A DNA stretch of 64,000 nucleotides, taken from the NCBI RefSeq assembly GCF_002355275.1, contig NZ_CP023449.1:620001-684000 (forward strand), given 5' to 3'. The translations under genes were made by a program, and so were the position numbers. The notes below the pieces were generated by a model that ran no database searches, was not told the origin of the DNA, and worked only from the letters and a program-made list of their open reading frames with translations. This DNA comes from Rhizorhabdus dicambivorans (GTDB lineage: Bacteria > Pseudomonadota > Alphaproteobacteria > Sphingomonadales > Sphingomonadaceae). Shown here one piece after another: positions 8,320 to 18,393 of this stretch (position 1 is the first letter of the stretch; each line of letters begins with the position of its first letter).

Positions 8320-8896
8320 GGTTGTTCGCCGGCATCGGGTGGACCGCCTCAAGCGCGAGCCCGTGGCTTTCGGCCAGCGCGGCGACCTCCTCCACCCGGC
8401 GCAATCCCCAGCGCGGATCGCGGCTCTTCAGGCTTGCGTCGAAGGCAAGGTTGCTGGGCGCGGTCTCGACCCCTTGCTGAAGATGGGGACCGTAGAGAAA
8501 CAGCGGCGCGCTACAGGCGAGCAGACGGCCCGCGCCCGCCATCAGCCCCATCGTCGCTTCCCACGGGCTGATATGCACCATGTTGATGCACAGCATCGCG
8601 TCGGCGCGCTCGATCGGCCAGTTGGAGGCGCTGGCGTCGAGCAGCAGCGGCGGGCGCAGGTTGGGCAGGCGTGCGGTCTCCGCCCAAGCGCGGATCGACG
8701 CGAGGGCGGAGGGATCGGGATCGCTGGGGATCCATTGCAGCGTCGGGAAGATCCCGGCGAAATGAATCGCATGCTCGCCGGTGCCGCTCGCCACTTCGAG
8801 GACGGTGCCGGTCGCGGGCAGGACGTTCCGCAGGATGGCGGCGATCGGCTCGCGGTTCCGCTCGGTGGCGGGGGCGTGGCGGCGGGCGTCGGGCAT
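8294..8896 (-). CDS. DUF938 SAM-dependent methyltransferase
   Basis: A 200-residue class I methyltransferase-fold protein. Motif I is TVLEVASGTGEHAIHFA, followed by QWIPSDPDPSALASIRAW, an acidic motif II, and INMVHISPWEATMGL, a segment characteristic of DUF938. The C-terminus is PANNLSLLLRKR. The ATG at 8896 is used. The longer frame to 9061 reads into gcvPB. The substrate is not known for the family. It follows the gcv operon on the same strand after 46 bp and might be read through from it. Confidence 0.85.
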   Translation of the reverse strand: MPDARRHAPATERNREPIAAILRNVLPATGTVLEVASGTGEHAIHFAGIFPTLQWIPSDPDPSALASIRAWAETARLPNLRPPLLLDASASNWPIERADAMLCINMVHISPWEATMGLMAGAGRLLACSAPLFLYGPHLQQGVETAPSNLAFDASLKSRDPRWGLRRVEEVAALAESHGLALEAVHPMPANNLSLLLRKR

Positions 8897-8942
8897 CAAT
8901 TGCTCCTGTTCCTCCCCGCGCTTCGCGCGGAGAGGAAGCTGG

Positions 8943-10526
8943 TTACTCCGCGGCTTCGGGCAGCGGCTCGTCCTTCCATACCAGCACGGGCTTCCGCGCA
9001 GCAGCGGTCTCGTCGAGGCGGCGGCGGGGGGCCATGGCGGGCGCGGCCTTGAGCGCGGCATCGCCGGCCTTTGCCCGCTCGGCCACCGAGCGCAGCGCGC
9101 CGACGAACTGGTCCAGCGTAGCCTTGCCCTCGGTCTCGGTCGGCTCGATCAGCATCGCGCCATGGACGACCAGCGGGAAATACATGGTCATCGGGTGGAA
9201 GCCCTCGTCGATCAGGCCCTTGGCGATGTCCAATGTGGTGAAGCCCGGCGCCAGCCCATCGTCGCTGAACAGCGCCTCGTGCATGCAGGGCCCGCTCGCG
9301 CCGAACGGTGCGTCGAGCAGGCCGTCGAGGCTACGCAGCACATAGTTGGCGTTGAGCACCGCATCCTCGGCGACCTGGCGGAGGCCGTCGGCGCCATGGC
9401 TGAGGATATAGGTGAGCGCGCGGGTGAACATGCCCATCTGGCCGTTGAACGCGGCCATGCGGCCGAAGCTGCCGGGATGGTCCTCTCCGGCGGTCTCCTC
9501 CTCGATCAGCTTGAAGCTGCCATCGCCCTGCTTCGCGACGAAGGGCAGCGGGGCATAGGGAGACAGCGCTTCCGACAGCACCACCGGGCCCGAGCCGGGA
9601 CCGCCGCCGCCATGTGGGGTGGAGAAGGTCTTGTGCAGGTTGATGTGCATCGCATCGATGCCGAGATCGCCGGGGCGGACGCGCCCTACGATCGCGTTGA
9701 AATTGGCGCCGTCGCAATAGACATAGCCGCCCGCCGCGTGGACCGCGTCCGAGATGCGCTTCATGTCGCGCTCGAACAGGCCGCAGGTGTTGGGGTTGGT
9801 GATCATCACCCCGGCGACGTCGGGCCCCAACCGTGCGGTGAGCGCGTCGAGATCGACCCGGCCGTCGGCGGTGGCGGGGATGTTCTCCACCTTGTAGCCG
9901 CAGAAGGCGGCGGTCGCCGGGTTGGTGCCATGCGCCGATTCGGGGACCAGTATCACCGAACGGTCGCTGCCCGCCGCATCATGCGCGGCGCGGATCGCCA
10001 GCAGCCCGCACAGCTCGCCATGCGCGCCCGCCTTGGGGCTCATCGCGACGGCGTGCATCCCGGTCAGCGTGACCAGCCAGTGCGCCAGCTCGTCGATCAC
10101 GGCCAGCGCGCCCTGCACCGTGTCGACCGGGGCGAGCGGGTGGATGTCGGCGAAGCCGGGCAGACGCGCCATCTTCTCGTTGAGGCGCGGATTATGCTTC
10201 ATCGTGCATGATCCGAGCGGGAAGAGGCCGAGGTCGATCGCATAATTCTGCCGGCTGAGGCGGGTATAGTGGCGCACCGCCTCCGGCTCGGGCAGGCCGG
10301 GCAGGCCGATCGCGCGGTGGCGCTCCAGCCCGCCGAGGCGGTTCGCCGCGGCGGGGGCCTCGGCGATGTCGACGCCGGTGCGCGCATAATCGTCGCGCTC
10401 GAAGATCAGCGCTTCCTCCAGCATCAGCGCGCGGTTGCCGGTGAAGGTGGCGGGCGCCTCGGCGGCGGCGGTGGTTTCCGCCGAAATCTCGGGGCGGGTG
10501 ACCCGGCCCTCGCTGTTCATGCTCAT
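8943..10526 (-). CDS. gcvPB: Glycine dehydrogenase (decarboxylating) subunit 2
   Basis: The PLP-binding half of the split P-protein of the glycine cleavage system. It decarboxylates glycine and passes the aminomethyl group to lipoyl-GcvH. The 527-residue protein contains [19 protein letters not shown] with Lys299 as the Schiff-base lysine, [18 protein letters not shown], and [13 protein letters not shown]. An unconserved N-terminal extension (about 1-30) is Ala/Thr-rich. The start overlaps the gcvPA stop by ATGA. It is the last gene of the riboswitch-controlled operon. Confidence 0.97.
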   Translation of the reverse strand: MSMNSEGRVTRPEISAETTAAAEAPATFTGNRALMLEEALIFERDDYARTGVDIAEAPAAANRLGGLERHRAIGLPGLPEPEAVRHYTRLSRQNYAIDLGLFPLGSCTMKHNPRLNEKMARLPGFADIHPLAPVDTVQGALAVIDELAHWLVTLTGMHAVAMSPKAGAHGELCGLLAIRAAHDAAGSDRSVILVPESAHGTNPATAAFCGYKVENIPATADGRVDLDALTARLGPDVAGVMITNPNTCGLFERDMKRISDAVHAAGGYVYCDGANFNAIVGRVRPGDLGIDAMHINLHKTFSTPHGGGGPGSGPVVLSEALSPYAPLPFVAKQGDGSFKLIEEETAGEDHPGSFGRMAAFNGQMGMFTRALTYILSHGADGLRQVAEDAVLNANYVLRSLDGLLDAPFGASGPCMHEALFSDDGLAPGFTTLDIAKGLIDEGFHPMTMYFPLVVHGAMLIEPTETEGKATLDQFVGALRSVAERAKAGDAALKAAPAMAPRRRLDETAAARKPVLVWKDEPLPEAAE

Positions 10527-11893
10527 GCCGCGATCTCCGCTTCGAGGGCCTGGGCCAGGGCTTCGACATCCTCTCCGGTCACCGTCTCGGTGACGGCGAC
10601 GACGAGGCCATTGGCGAGGGTGGGCTCACCCGGATAGAGCCGGCCGAGCGAGACGCCGCCGAGAATGCCCTTGTCGGCCAGCGAGCGGACGACGGGCCGC
10701 GCCTCGACCGGCAGCTTCAGGGTGAACTCGTTGAAGAAGGCGGTGTTGAGCAGTTCGACCCCGGGCAGCTTCGCCAGCCGGTCGGCCGCCGCCACCGCAT
10801 TGGCATGGTTGAGCGTGGCGAGACGGCGCAGGCCGGTCTCGCCCAGCAGGGTCAGGTGGATCGAGAAGGCGAGCGCGCAGAGCCCGGCATTGGTGCAGAT
10901 GTTCGAAGTCGCCTTTTCGCGGCGGATATGCTGCTCGCGGGTCGAGAGGGTCAGCACGAAGCCGCGCTGGCCGTCGGCGTCGGTGGTGACGCCGGCGAGG
11001 CGGCCCGGCATCTGGCGGACATATTTCTCGGCACAGGCGAACAGGCCGACATAGGGGCCGCCAAAATTGAGGCCGACGCCGATCGACTGGCCTTCGCCGA
11101 CGACGATGTCGGCGCCCATCTCGCCGGGGCTCCGGACAGCGCCCAGTGCCACCGGCTCGGTGACCACCGCGATCAGCAGCGCGCCCTTCTCGTGGCAGCG
11201 GGCTGCCAGTTCGGAGAGGTCGGCGACATGGCCGAGGATATTGGGGTTCTGGACGACGACACAGCTCGTCTCGCCGTCGATCGCGTCGAGCAGCCGGGCC
11301 ATGTCGTCGCCGGGCGCGCCAGGGGTCAGGCTCGGCGCGGCGCTGTCGAGCTGGTCGCCGGTGAAGCGCGCCATCGTCTTCGCCAGCGACACATAATGCG
11401 GATGGAGGCCGGCCGAGAGGATCGCCTTGGCCCGCTTGGTGACGCGGCGGGCCATGGTGATCGCCTCCCAGCAGGCGGTCGAACCATCATACATCGAGGC
11501 GTTGGCGACGTCGCAGCCGAACAGACGGGCTACCTGGGTCTGGAATTCGAACAGCGCCTGCAAGGTCCCCTGCGCGATCTCGGGCTGATAGGGGGTGTAG
11601 CTGGTCAGGAACTCGCCGCGCTGGATCAGATGATCGACGCTGGCGGGCACATGATGCTTATACGCCCCGCAACCCAGGAAGAAGGGCGCCTCCCCGGCCG
11701 AAAGGTTCCGGCGGGCGAGCTTCGACATGTGCCGTTCGACGGCCAGTTCAGACGCATGGGGGGCGAGCCCGGCGATCGGGCCGGACAGCCGGGCTTCGGC
11801 GGGCACGTCGACGAACAGGTCGTCGATCGATCCGGCGCCGATGGTGGCGAGCATCGCCTGACGGTCGCTGTCGGTAAGGGGGAGGTAGCGCAT
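10523..11893 (-). CDS. gcvPA: Glycine dehydrogenase (decarboxylating) subunit 1
   Basis: The N-terminal half of the two-gene P-protein, 456 residues. It contains the family landmarks [39 protein letters not shown] and [20 protein letters not shown]. It forms the alpha2-beta2 enzyme with GcvPB, to which it is translationally coupled by ATGA. It is separated from gcvH by 120 bp that hold a very strong C-rich/G-rich hairpin, which may lower downstream expression. Confidence 0.97.
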   Translation of the reverse strand: MRYLPLTDSDRQAMLATIGAGSIDDLFVDVPAEARLSGPIAGLAPHASELAVERHMSKLARRNLSAGEAPFFLGCGAYKHHVPASVDHLIQRGEFLTSYTPYQPEIAQGTLQALFEFQTQVARLFGCDVANASMYDGSTACWEAITMARRVTKRAKAILSAGLHPHYVSLAKTMARFTGDQLDSAAPSLTPGAPGDDMARLLDAIDGETSCVVVQNPNILGHVADLSELAARCHEKGALLIAVVTEPVALGAVRSPGEMGADIVVGEGQSIGVGLNFGGPYVGLFACAEKYVRQMPGRLAGVTTDADGQRGFVLTLSTREQHIRREKATSNICTNAGLCALAFSIHLTLLGETGLRRLATLNHANAVAAADRLAKLPGVELLNTAFFNEFTLKLPVEARPVVRSLADKGILGGVSLGRLYPGEPTLANGLVVAVTETVTGEDVEALAQALEAEIAA

Positions 11894-11901
11894 TCCGTTT
11901 A

Positions 11902-12006
11902 CTCCCCCCTCCCCTTGAGGGGAGGGGCCGGGGGTGGGGCCTCGATGCTGGGGGTGCGCTCGCGAAGAAGCCCCACCCCCAGCCCCTCCCCTGAAGGGGA
12001 GGGGGG
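11902..12006. repeat. Long GC-rich inverted repeat inside gcv operon
   Basis: Arms of about 38 bases built from CCCCTCCCCTTGAGGGGAGG and its partner CCCCTCCCCTGAAGGGGAGG, with GGGGGTGGGG/CCCCACCCCC inner stems and a roughly 30-base loop. It lies between gcvH and gcvPA, within one transcription unit. It resembles the element at 45875-46012 in style. It could attenuate transcription or protect mRNA ends. Confidence 0.7.
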
Positions 12007-12013
12007 AAGAGGG

Positions 12014-12385
12014 TTACAGTCCGTCGCAGAACGCCTTGTAGGCCGCGGCGTCCATCAGGCCCTCCAGTTCGGAGGGATCGGCAAGCGCCAGCTTGAAGAA
12101 CCAGCCCTCGCCTTCGGGCGCGCTGTTGACCAGAGCGGGGTCCGCCTCCAGCGCGGCATTGGCTTCGCTCACCGTGCCGGTGACGGGGGCGAATACGTCG
12201 GAAGCGGCCTTGACCGATTCGACCACCGCCGCCTCGCCGCCCTTGGCGACGTTGGCGCCCGTAGCGGGCAGCTCGACGAAGACGATGTCGCCCAGCTGCG
12301 CCTGCGCATAATCGGTGATGCCGACGGTGGCGGTGCCGCCTTCGACGGAAATCCATTCATGGTCTTCGGTATAGTAGGTCGTCAT
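12014..12385 (-). CDS. gcvH: Glycine cleavage system H protein
   Basis: A 123-residue lipoyl carrier. It starts [16 protein letters not shown] and holds [11 protein letters not shown] with Lys59 as the lipoylation site, followed by [18 protein letters not shown] and the terminal [10 protein letters not shown]. It shuttles the aminomethyl group from GcvPA/PB to GcvT. The start lies 4 bp after the gcvT stop. The longer frame upstream reads antisense-like sequence within gcvT and is not used. Confidence 0.96.
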   Translation of the reverse strand: MTTYYTEDHEWISVEGGTATVGITDYAQAQLGDIVFVELPATGANVAKGGEAAVVESVKAASDVFAPVTGTVSEANAALEADPALVNSAPEGEGWFFKLALADPSELEGLMDAAAYKAFCDGL

Positions 12386-12389
12386 GGGG

Positions 12390-13523
12390 TCAGCTCCCTT
12401 GGCGGACGTAACGATGGGGGACGAAAGGCATCGGAGCGACGGTCGCGTCGAGGCGCTTGCCCCGGACCTCGATCTGGAGCGGGCGGTTGAGCGTGGCGCT
12501 CGCGGCGGCGACATAGCCCATTGCGATCGGCACCTGCAGCGACGGCGAGAAGCCGCCCGAGGTGACGGTGCCGACCTGATCGTCGCCATCGAAGATGGCC
12601 GCGCCCTCGCGTGCGGGCAGGCGCCCCGCCAGGATCAGGCCGATCCGCTTGCGGGATGCTCCTTCGTTAAAATGGCGGACGGTGCGGGTGGCGCCGGGAA
12701 AGCCGCCTTCGGCGCGGCGGCGCTTGGGCACCGCGAAGCCGAGGCCCGCCTCGGCGGCGTCGGTGGTGGTGTCGAGATCGTGCCCGTAGAGCGGCAGCCC
12801 CGCTTCCAGCCGCAGCGAATCGCGCGCGCCCAAGCCGATCGGCCTGACCTCGGGCTGCGCGGCGATCAGCGCGGCGACCTGCTCCGCGTCGGCGGCGGGC
12901 AGCGAAATCTCGAAGCCGTCCTCGCCGGTATAGCCCGAACGGCTGACCCAGACCGGCACCCCGGCGATCTCGAACGCGCCGGCGGTCATGAACACCAGCA
13001 TGTCCACGCCGGGACAGATCCGCGCCAGCGCATCGACCGCCTTCGGGCCCTGCAGCGCCAGCAGCGCCTGGTCGTCGAGATGGTTGAGGATCAGCTCCTC
13101 GGGCAGATATTCGTGGAGATGGGCAATGTCGTCGGCCTTGGTGGCGCCGTTGACGACCAGGTAGAAATCGCCGGTGCGGCGCGTGACCATCAGGTCGTCG
13201 AGAATGCCGCCTTCATCGTCGAGCAGCAGCGAATAGCGCATCCGGTCGACGCCGAGGCCGGTGAAATCGCCCGGCATCAGCGCCTCCAGCGCCGTGTCGA
13301 CGCCATCGGTGCCGTGCTCGCCGCGGATCAGCAGCTGGCCCATGTGCGAAACATCGAACAGCCCGGCGGATTCGCGGGCCCACAGATGTTCGGCGATGAT
13401 GCCTTCATATTGGATTGGCATCGAATAGCCGGCGAAGGGCACCATGCGCGCGCCCTGGGCGTGGTGCCAGCGGTCCAGCGGCAGGGTCTGGATGATCTCT
13501 TCGGGTTCGGCGTCGTCGCTCAT
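12390..13523 (-). CDS. gcvT: Glycine cleavage system T protein (aminomethyltransferase)
   Basis: A 377-residue tetrahydrofolate-dependent enzyme that releases ammonia from the H-protein-bound intermediate and forms 5,10-methylene-THF. Landmarks: [56 protein letters not shown] and the [19 protein letters not shown] segment. The start at 13523 is chosen for the GGAGAA eight bases upstream. An ATG eight codons earlier lacks this. It is the first gene of the operon, 57 bp downstream of a tandem glycine riboswitch. Confidence 0.96.
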   Translation of the reverse strand: MSDDAEPEEIIQTLPLDRWHHAQGARMVPFAGYSMPIQYEGIIAEHLWARESAGLFDVSHMGQLLIRGEHGTDGVDTALEALMPGDFTGLGVDRMRYSLLLDDEGGILDDLMVTRRTGDFYLVVNGATKADDIAHLHEYLPEELILNHLDDQALLALQGPKAVDALARICPGVDMLVFMTAGAFEIAGVPVWVSRSGYTGEDGFEISLPAADAEQVAALIAAQPEVRPIGLGARDSLRLEAGLPLYGHDLDTTTDAAEAGLGFAVPKRRRAEGGFPGATRTVRHFNEGASRKRIGLILAGRLPAREGAAIFDGDDQVGTVTSGGFSPSLQVPIAMGYVAAASATLNRPLQIEVRGKRLDATVAPMPFVPHRYVRQGS

Positions 13524-13580
13524 GTCGGTTCTCCGTGACGGTCCCACGAACGCCGGGCGTGATGCGCCCGTCGGTCATGG

Positions 13581-13775
13581 CCCCCTCTGTCACGGAACCT
13601 GAGAGCTTTCGCCGGACCTGAGACGGCCCGGCTTACCCCTTCGGTGGGATGACGGCCGAAGCCCCCATCCGCTTTCCAGAGTGCCGATTCCGGCCATGCG
13701 GTCCTTGGACCTGAGAGATTCCGGGGCGGTTGCTCCTTCGGCGGTCCGGTCGGGCCGGACACTCTCCCGCATGGC
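13581..13775 (-). ncRNA. Tandem glycine riboswitch (two aptamers)
   Basis: Read on the minus strand, the 5' aptamer (about 13775-13690) has GCGGGAGAGTGTCC, CGCCGAAGGAGCAA and AATCTCTCAGGTCC. The 3' aptamer (about 13684-13581) has ACTCTGGAAAGCGG, CACCGAAGGGGTAA, CTCTCAGGTTCCGTGACAGA and a final G-run. These are the conserved core motifs of the glycine riboswitch, in the usual paired arrangement directly before gcvT. Glycine binding is expected to turn on gcvT-H-PA-PB. The expression platform lies in the 57 bp before the gcvT start. Confidence 0.93.
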
Positions 13776-13897
13776 CGCACCGGTTGCCCGGCGACGACGG
13801 GATCAGCCTTGGCGCGCGTCGCCGCCCAAGTCAACGGCCGATGTGGCGGTGCAGCGAACCATCCACAGCTTTCCCCATTGCCCTGGGGGCAGGGGAA

Positions 13898-14539
13898 TTA
13901 TCGCGCCGCGTTGTAGGCCAGCTGGCTCTCGGTGAGCTGAAAGCCGACCAGCAGCTCGAAATTGGCCTTGTTGACCGCGTCGCGCACCGCGGGCTCGTTC
14001 ATCGGGTCGAGCGCGGCATCGGCATCGCCGGCCTTGCGCTTGCGGTTGATGCGCTTGAGGATGTCCTCGGGCAGGGTGGCCGCGGCGCGGTTGACCATCG
14101 CGGTGGCGGAGGTGTGGGCGCTGCCGCGCAGCTGGCCGTCGGCGAACTGGATCGTCACCTGGCCGATCTGCTTCGATTCGAGCTGGGTGCCGGCGCGCAG
14201 CACCGTGGCGAACCACGGCAGGGTGACGGTGCGGGCCGGTCCGGCCGCAGCGCGGCGCGCCTGGACGTCGAAGCCGGCGGTCACCTGGATACGGTCGCCG
14301 CTGTCGTTGCAGTTCGCCTGGAGATTGGTGATCGTCGCGGTGACGTCGATCGCCTCGACCCGGCGCTCGGCGGGCGGATCGAACAGGGTGATGTCGCCGG
14401 TATAGGTGGGGATCGCGGCGGCCGGGCAGGCCGAGCGCGCGATCTTGAAGCCGCCACGCTCGTCGAACTCGGTGTCCTGCGCGCAGGAGGCGAGGGTCAG
14501 GGCAGCGAGCAGGATCGCGGGAGTCTTGGGGAACGGCAC
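13898..14539 (-). CDS. Predicted lipoprotein of unknown function
   Basis: A 213-residue protein starting at GTG 14539 (AGGA upstream) with a short signal and lipobox LTLASC, so Cys19 should be lipidated. The mature part has alternating beta-like strands (RVEAIDVTATITNLQ, RTVTLPWFATVLRAG, QIGQVTIQFADGQLRGSAHT) and a basic helical segment (ILKRINRKRKAGDADAAL). I do not recognise a named family. An ATG 19 codons upstream would put extra residues before the signal and is less likely. It is divergent from ispH with about 100 bp between them. Confidence 0.75.
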   Translation of the reverse strand: MPFPKTPAILLAALTLASCAQDTEFDERGGFKIARSACPAAAIPTYTGDITLFDPPAERRVEAIDVTATITNLQANCNDSGDRIQVTAGFDVQARRAAAGPARTVTLPWFATVLRAGTQLESKQIGQVTIQFADGQLRGSAHTSATAMVNRAAATLPEDILKRINRKRKAGDADAALDPMNEPAVRDAVNKANFELLVGFQLTESQLAYNAAR

Positions 14540-14641
14540 GGAGCGGCATCCTTCACATCGTCGTCCGGAGCGCACGCCCGGCAGTTGGCCAATCATAGGA
14601 AGCGGCTTTCGCGCAGGCAAGCAATCGCTTAAGGCGCCGCT

Positions 14642-15592
14642 ATGACCCTTGTCCCGCTCCCCCCGCTCGACCTGCTGATCGCGGCGCCGCGCGGCTTCTG
14701 CGCGGGGGTCGACCGGGCGATCCAGATCGTCGAGCTGACGATCGAGAAATATGGCGCGCCGGTCTATGTGCGACACGAGATCGTCCATAACAAATATGTC
14801 GTCGACGATCTGAAGGCGAAGGGCGCGATCTTCGTCGAGGAACTGGACGAGGTGCCCGACGACGTGCCCGTCGTCTTCTCCGCCCATGGCGTGCCCAAGG
14901 CGGTGCCGGCCAAGGCGACCGAGCGCGGGCTCAACTTCCTCGACGCGACCTGCCCGCTGGTCTCCAAGGTCCATCGCCAGGCCGAGCGGCTGGTGAAGAA
15001 CGGCCATCACATATTGTTCATCGGCCACAAGGGGCATCCCGAGGTGATCGGCACCTTCGGCCAGGTGCCCGACGGGGTGATGACCCTGGTCGAGACCGCC
15101 GCCGATGCCGAGACGGTGGCCGTGCCCGATGGCGCGCCGCTCGCCTTCCTCAGCCAGACGACCCTGTCGGTCGACGACACCGCCGAGATCATCGGCGTGC
15201 TGCGGCGCCGTTTCCCCGCCATCGCCGCGCCGCGCAGCGAGGACATCTGCTACGCCACCTCGAACCGCCAGGCGGCGGTCAAGGCGATCGCTGCGCAGTG
15301 CGACGCGATGCTGGTGATCGGCGCGCCGAACAGCTCCAACTCGCTGCGCCTCGTCGAGGTGGCCGAGCGGAACGGCGTGAAGGCGCGGCTGATCCAGCGC
15401 GCGGGCGAGGTGGATTTCGACTGGCTGGAGGGTGTCCGCACCCTCGGCATCACCGCCGGCGCCTCGGCACCGGAGATATTGGTGCGCGAGCTGGTCGAGG
15501 CGCTCGCCCAGCGCTTCGCGATCCGTGAACGCGAGGTCGAGGAGGTGACCGAGGACATGTTGTTCAAGCTGCCCCGGTCGCTGGTGGCCTGA
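14642..15592 (+). CDS. ispH: 4-hydroxy-3-methylbut-2-enyl diphosphate reductase
   Basis: The last enzyme of the MEP isoprenoid pathway, making IPP and DMAPP with an iron-sulfur cluster. The 316-residue protein shows the three conserved cysteines: Cys20 in [13 protein letters not shown], Cys104 in DATCPLVSK and Cys203 in [10 protein letters not shown]. It also has GHKGHPEV and [10 protein letters not shown]. It heads a compact operon with thrB (4 bp gap) and rnhA, an arrangement common in alphaproteobacteria. Confidence 0.97.
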   Translation: MTLVPLPPLDLLIAAPRGFCAGVDRAIQIVELTIEKYGAPVYVRHEIVHNKYVVDDLKAKGAIFVEELDEVPDDVPVVFSAHGVPKAVPAKATERGLNFLDATCPLVSKVHRQAERLVKNGHHILFIGHKGHPEVIGTFGQVPDGVMTLVETAADAETVAVPDGAPLAFLSQTTLSVDDTAEIIGVLRRRFPAIAAPRSEDICYATSNRQAAVKAIAAQCDAMLVIGAPNSSNSLRLVEVAERNGVKARLIQRAGEVDFDWLEGVRTLGITAGASAPEILVRELVEALAQRFAIREREVEEVTEDMLFKLPRSLVA

Positions 15593-15596
15593 GGAA

Positions 15597-16562
15597 ATGG
15601 CGGTCTACACGCAGGTCTCCACCGAGGAGATGAACGCCTTCCTCCACCGCTACGACGTCGGCACGCTGCTGTCGGCCAAGGGCATCGCCGAGGGTGTCGA
15701 GAACAGCAACTACCTGATCGAGACGACCGGCGGCCGCTTCATCCTGACGCTCTACGAGAAGCGGGTGAATGTGGAGGACCTGCCCTTCTTCGCCGCGCTC
15801 ACCGATCATCTCGCCGCCAAGGGCCTGAACATCCCGCGCATGTTGCGCGATCGGCGGGGCGAGCAGCTGCAGACCCTGGCCGGGCGCCCGGCCTGCCTGA
15901 TCGAGTTCCTTCAGGGCGTGTCCGTGACGCATCCCACCCCGGCGCAGGCGCGCGCGGCGGGCGGGGCGCTGGGCGACATGCACAAGGCGCTGGGCGACTT
16001 CCGGCTGGGGCGCGGCAATAGCATGGGCCTTATCGCGTGGCGTAACCTCGCTGAGCGCTGCGCGCCCGACCTCGATACGATCTGCAGCGGATTGCGTAGT
16101 CGGGTGATGGGCGAACTCGACTGGCTGGAGGCTAACTGGCCGCGCCACCTGCCGACCGCCGTGATCCATGCCGATCTCTTCCCCGACAATGTGCTGATGC
16201 TCGGCGACGAGGTCAGCGGGGTGATCGACTTCTACTTCGCCTGCACCGACATACGCGCCTGGGACGTGGCGGTGACCCATGCCGCCTGGTGTTTCGAGAA
16301 TGACGGCACCGGCTATCATGCCGATCTCGGCCGCGCGCTGATCGCGGGCTATGACCGACAGCATGGCCTGTCGACCGAGGAGCGGCTGGCCTTTCCGATC
16401 CTGGCGCGGGGCGCCTGCCTGCGCTTCCTGCTGACCCGCGCCTATGACTGGATCAACACCCCCGCCGATGCGCTGGTGACCCGCAAGGACCCGATCGCCT
16501 TTCTGCGCCGGCTGGATTTCTACGCCGAGGCCGATCCCGAAACGCTGGTGCCTGCCCAATGA
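15597..16562 (+). CDS. thrB: Homoserine kinase (APH-fold, ThrB2 type)
   Basis: Phosphorylates homoserine in threonine biosynthesis. The 321-residue protein is of the choline-kinase/APH-like type found in alphaproteobacteria, not the GHMP type. It begins [20 protein letters not shown], has [24 protein letters not shown] (shown in part), and the catalytic loop [13 protein letters not shown] with GVIDFYFAC as the DFG-like metal site. It overlaps rnhA by ATGA. Confidence 0.94.
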   Translation: MAVYTQVSTEEMNAFLHRYDVGTLLSAKGIAEGVENSNYLIETTGGRFILTLYEKRVNVEDLPFFAALTDHLAAKGLNIPRMLRDRRGEQLQTLAGRPACLIEFLQGVSVTHPTPAQARAAGGALGDMHKALGDFRLGRGNSMGLIAWRNLAERCAPDLDTICSGLRSRVMGELDWLEANWPRHLPTAVIHADLFPDNVLMLGDEVSGVIDFYFACTDIRAWDVAVTHAAWCFENDGTGYHADLGRALIAGYDRQHGLSTEERLAFPILARGACLRFLLTRAYDWINTPADALVTRKDPIAFLRRLDFYAEADPETLVPAQ

Positions 16563-17014
16563 CCTTGGAAGGGGCGGGCGAGCTGCCATTCGTCGAGATC
16601 GCGACCGACGGTGCGTGCAAGGGCAATCCCGGGCCGGGCGGCTGGGGCGCGCTGCTGCGCTTCGGCGATCGCGAAAGGGAGCTGTCGGGCGCGGAGAATC
16701 CCTCGACCAACAACCGGATGGAGCTGATGGCCGCGATCAGCGGGCTGGAGGCGCTCAAGAAGCCGTGCCGGGTCAAGCTGTCGACCGACAGCCGCTATGT
16801 GATGGACGGCTTGACCAAGTGGATTCACGGCTGGCGCAAGAATGGCTGGAAGACCGCCGACAGGAAGCCGGTCAAGAATGCCGACCTGTGGCAGCGCCTG
16901 CTGGCGGCATCGGCGCCGCACCGGATCGAATGGATCTGGGTGAAGGGCCATGCCGGCCATCCCGACAATGAGCGGGCGGACAAGCTGGCGAGCGACGCCG
17001 CGCTCGGCATCTGA
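16559..17014 (+). CDS. rnhA: Ribonuclease HI
   Basis: Cleaves RNA in RNA-DNA hybrids. The 151-residue protein has the full DEDD set: Asp17 in [17 protein letters not shown], Glu55 in [10 protein letters not shown], Asp77 in STDSRYV, and the last Asp in [15 protein letters not shown]. The basic protrusion ([20 protein letters not shown]) typical of the E. coli enzyme is present. It is the last gene of the ispH-thrB-rnhA operon and converges with bamB after 40 bp. Confidence 0.97.
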   Translation: MTLEGAGELPFVEIATDGACKGNPGPGGWGALLRFGDRERELSGAENPSTNNRMELMAAISGLEALKKPCRVKLSTDSRYVMDGLTKWIHGWRKNGWKTADRKPVKNADLWQRLLAASAPHRIEWIWVKGHAGHPDNERADKLASDAALGI

Positions 17015-17054
17015 ACGGCGCCCCCCAGCCTTCAAGGGGCCGGGCGACGGCCGT

Positions 17055-18389
17055 TTACCGATAGGCTACCAGCTTGCCCTTGTCGGTCATCACCAGCAGC
17101 GTGTTGTCGGCCACGATCGGCGCCTGGTAGATGGTGTCGCCCAGCTTGGTGATCGTGCCGATCTTGCCGTCCTCCAGCCCGATATTGACGATCTGCCCGA
17201 GCGTGTTGACGATGATCAGGCGCCCGCCGGCCAGCACCGGGCCGGACCAGCCGATCGGCTTGTTGCGCTTCTTGGCATCCTTGTAGCGGGTCAGCTGGGT
17301 CTGCCAGCGGATGCGGCCGCTGTTGCGGGCGATGCAGACGATCTTGGCGTCGTCGGTGACCGCGAACACCCATTCGCCCGCGACCCAGGGGGTCTCGATC
17401 CCGGCGAGGTTGATTTCCCACAGCCGCTGGCCAGTCAGGATGTCCATCGCCACCATGCGCCCGCCCTGGCCGATCGCATAGGCGCGACCCTGGTCGATCA
17501 CTGGCGAGGCGTCGATGTCGACGAGGCTGGCGACCGAGGTGCTGATGCTGGTGCGCGACAGCGAGTCGTTCCAGACGGGACGGCCATTCTCATAGCGATA
17601 GGCGCTGAGCTCGCCGGAGGAGAAGCCCGCAACGACCGTGCCCTGGCCGATCGCCGGCGCGGCGACGCCGAACACCGCCGCATTCTCCAGGCTGCCGCTG
17701 GCGGTCCATATCTGTTCGCCGTTCGAGTCCTTGAGCGCGAACAGCTGGTTGTCCTGGCTCATCACATAGATAGCGTCGTTGCCGATCGAGGGGGCGCCGC
17801 GCAGCGGCCCCCCGGGCCGGACCTTCCACAGCTGGCTGCCGGTGCCCGCATCGAAGGCGGCGGCGTCGCCGACGCCATTGGTGGCATAGACCTTGCCGTT
17901 CGCGAAACTGACGCCGCCGCCGAACAGCGATGACTTGTTGCCGTCCTTGTCGCCGAGCGTCGCCGTCCATGCCGGGGCGCCGCTCCGGAGGTCGAAGGCA
18001 TGGATCGTGGCATTGACGTCCATCACATAGACGCGGCCGCCGCCGACCACCGGGCCTGCGCCCAGGCGCTTCTTCGAATCCGATCCGGCGATCTTGCGGT
18101 CCCAAGCGACGCCGAGCTGCTGGCCGAGCGCGAGATGACCCATCGATTTGGCGGCGTTGCCGCCGGGCTGCGACCATTCGGGATTGACCTGCTCGGCCGG
18201 CACCGTGACCGGCACCACCTCCAGCGACGGATCGACCTCCACGCCGGTCTCGGCGGTGAGCACCGCGATCCGCTGGCCCAGCACCGGGGTCTTGGGCTTC
18301 TTGCCCTCACCGCCGCCGAAGATGCCGCAGCCGCTGAGCATGGTCGAAAGGGCCAGCGCCCCGGCCAGGGCGAAAAGCTTGCGATTCAT
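17055..18389 (-). CDS. bamB: Outer membrane assembly lipoprotein BamB
   Basis: A 444-residue lipoprotein of the BAM complex that folds outer-membrane beta-barrels. The signal ends in a lipobox at LSGC (Cys21). The body is an eight-bladed PQQ-type propeller with repeated strand and tryptophan motifs such as AWTATLGDK, GSQLWKVRPGG, GEQIWTASG, GQRLWEINL and GRIRWQTQL. The start at 18389 is set by the signal peptide, 4 bp after the stop of the YfgM-like gene. This pairing of YfgM-like and BamB genes is conserved in Proteobacteria. Confidence 0.93.
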   Translation of the reverse strand: MNRKLFALAGALALSTMLSGCGIFGGGEGKKPKTPVLGQRIAVLTAETGVEVDPSLEVVPVTVPAEQVNPEWSQPGGNAAKSMGHLALGQQLGVAWDRKIAGSDSKKRLGAGPVVGGGRVYVMDVNATIHAFDLRSGAPAWTATLGDKDGNKSSLFGGGVSFANGKVYATNGVGDAAAFDAGTGSQLWKVRPGGPLRGAPSIGNDAIYVMSQDNQLFALKDSNGEQIWTASGSLENAAVFGVAAPAIGQGTVVAGFSSGELSAYRYENGRPVWNDSLSRTSISTSVASLVDIDASPVIDQGRAYAIGQGGRMVAMDILTGQRLWEINLAGIETPWVAGEWVFAVTDDAKIVCIARNSGRIRWQTQLTRYKDAKKRNKPIGWSGPVLAGGRLIIVNTLGQIVNIGLEDGKIGTITKLGDTIYQAPIVADNTLLVMTDKGKLVAYR

Positions 18390-18393
18390 ACGG

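Noticed and set aside
8781-10211. 476-codon open frame on the plus strand
   Set aside because: It is antisense to gcvPB, which has a full set of P-protein motifs.
10805-12490. 561-codon open frame on the plus strand
   Set aside because: It is antisense to gcvPA and gcvH and crosses the intergenic hairpin; no domain is visible.
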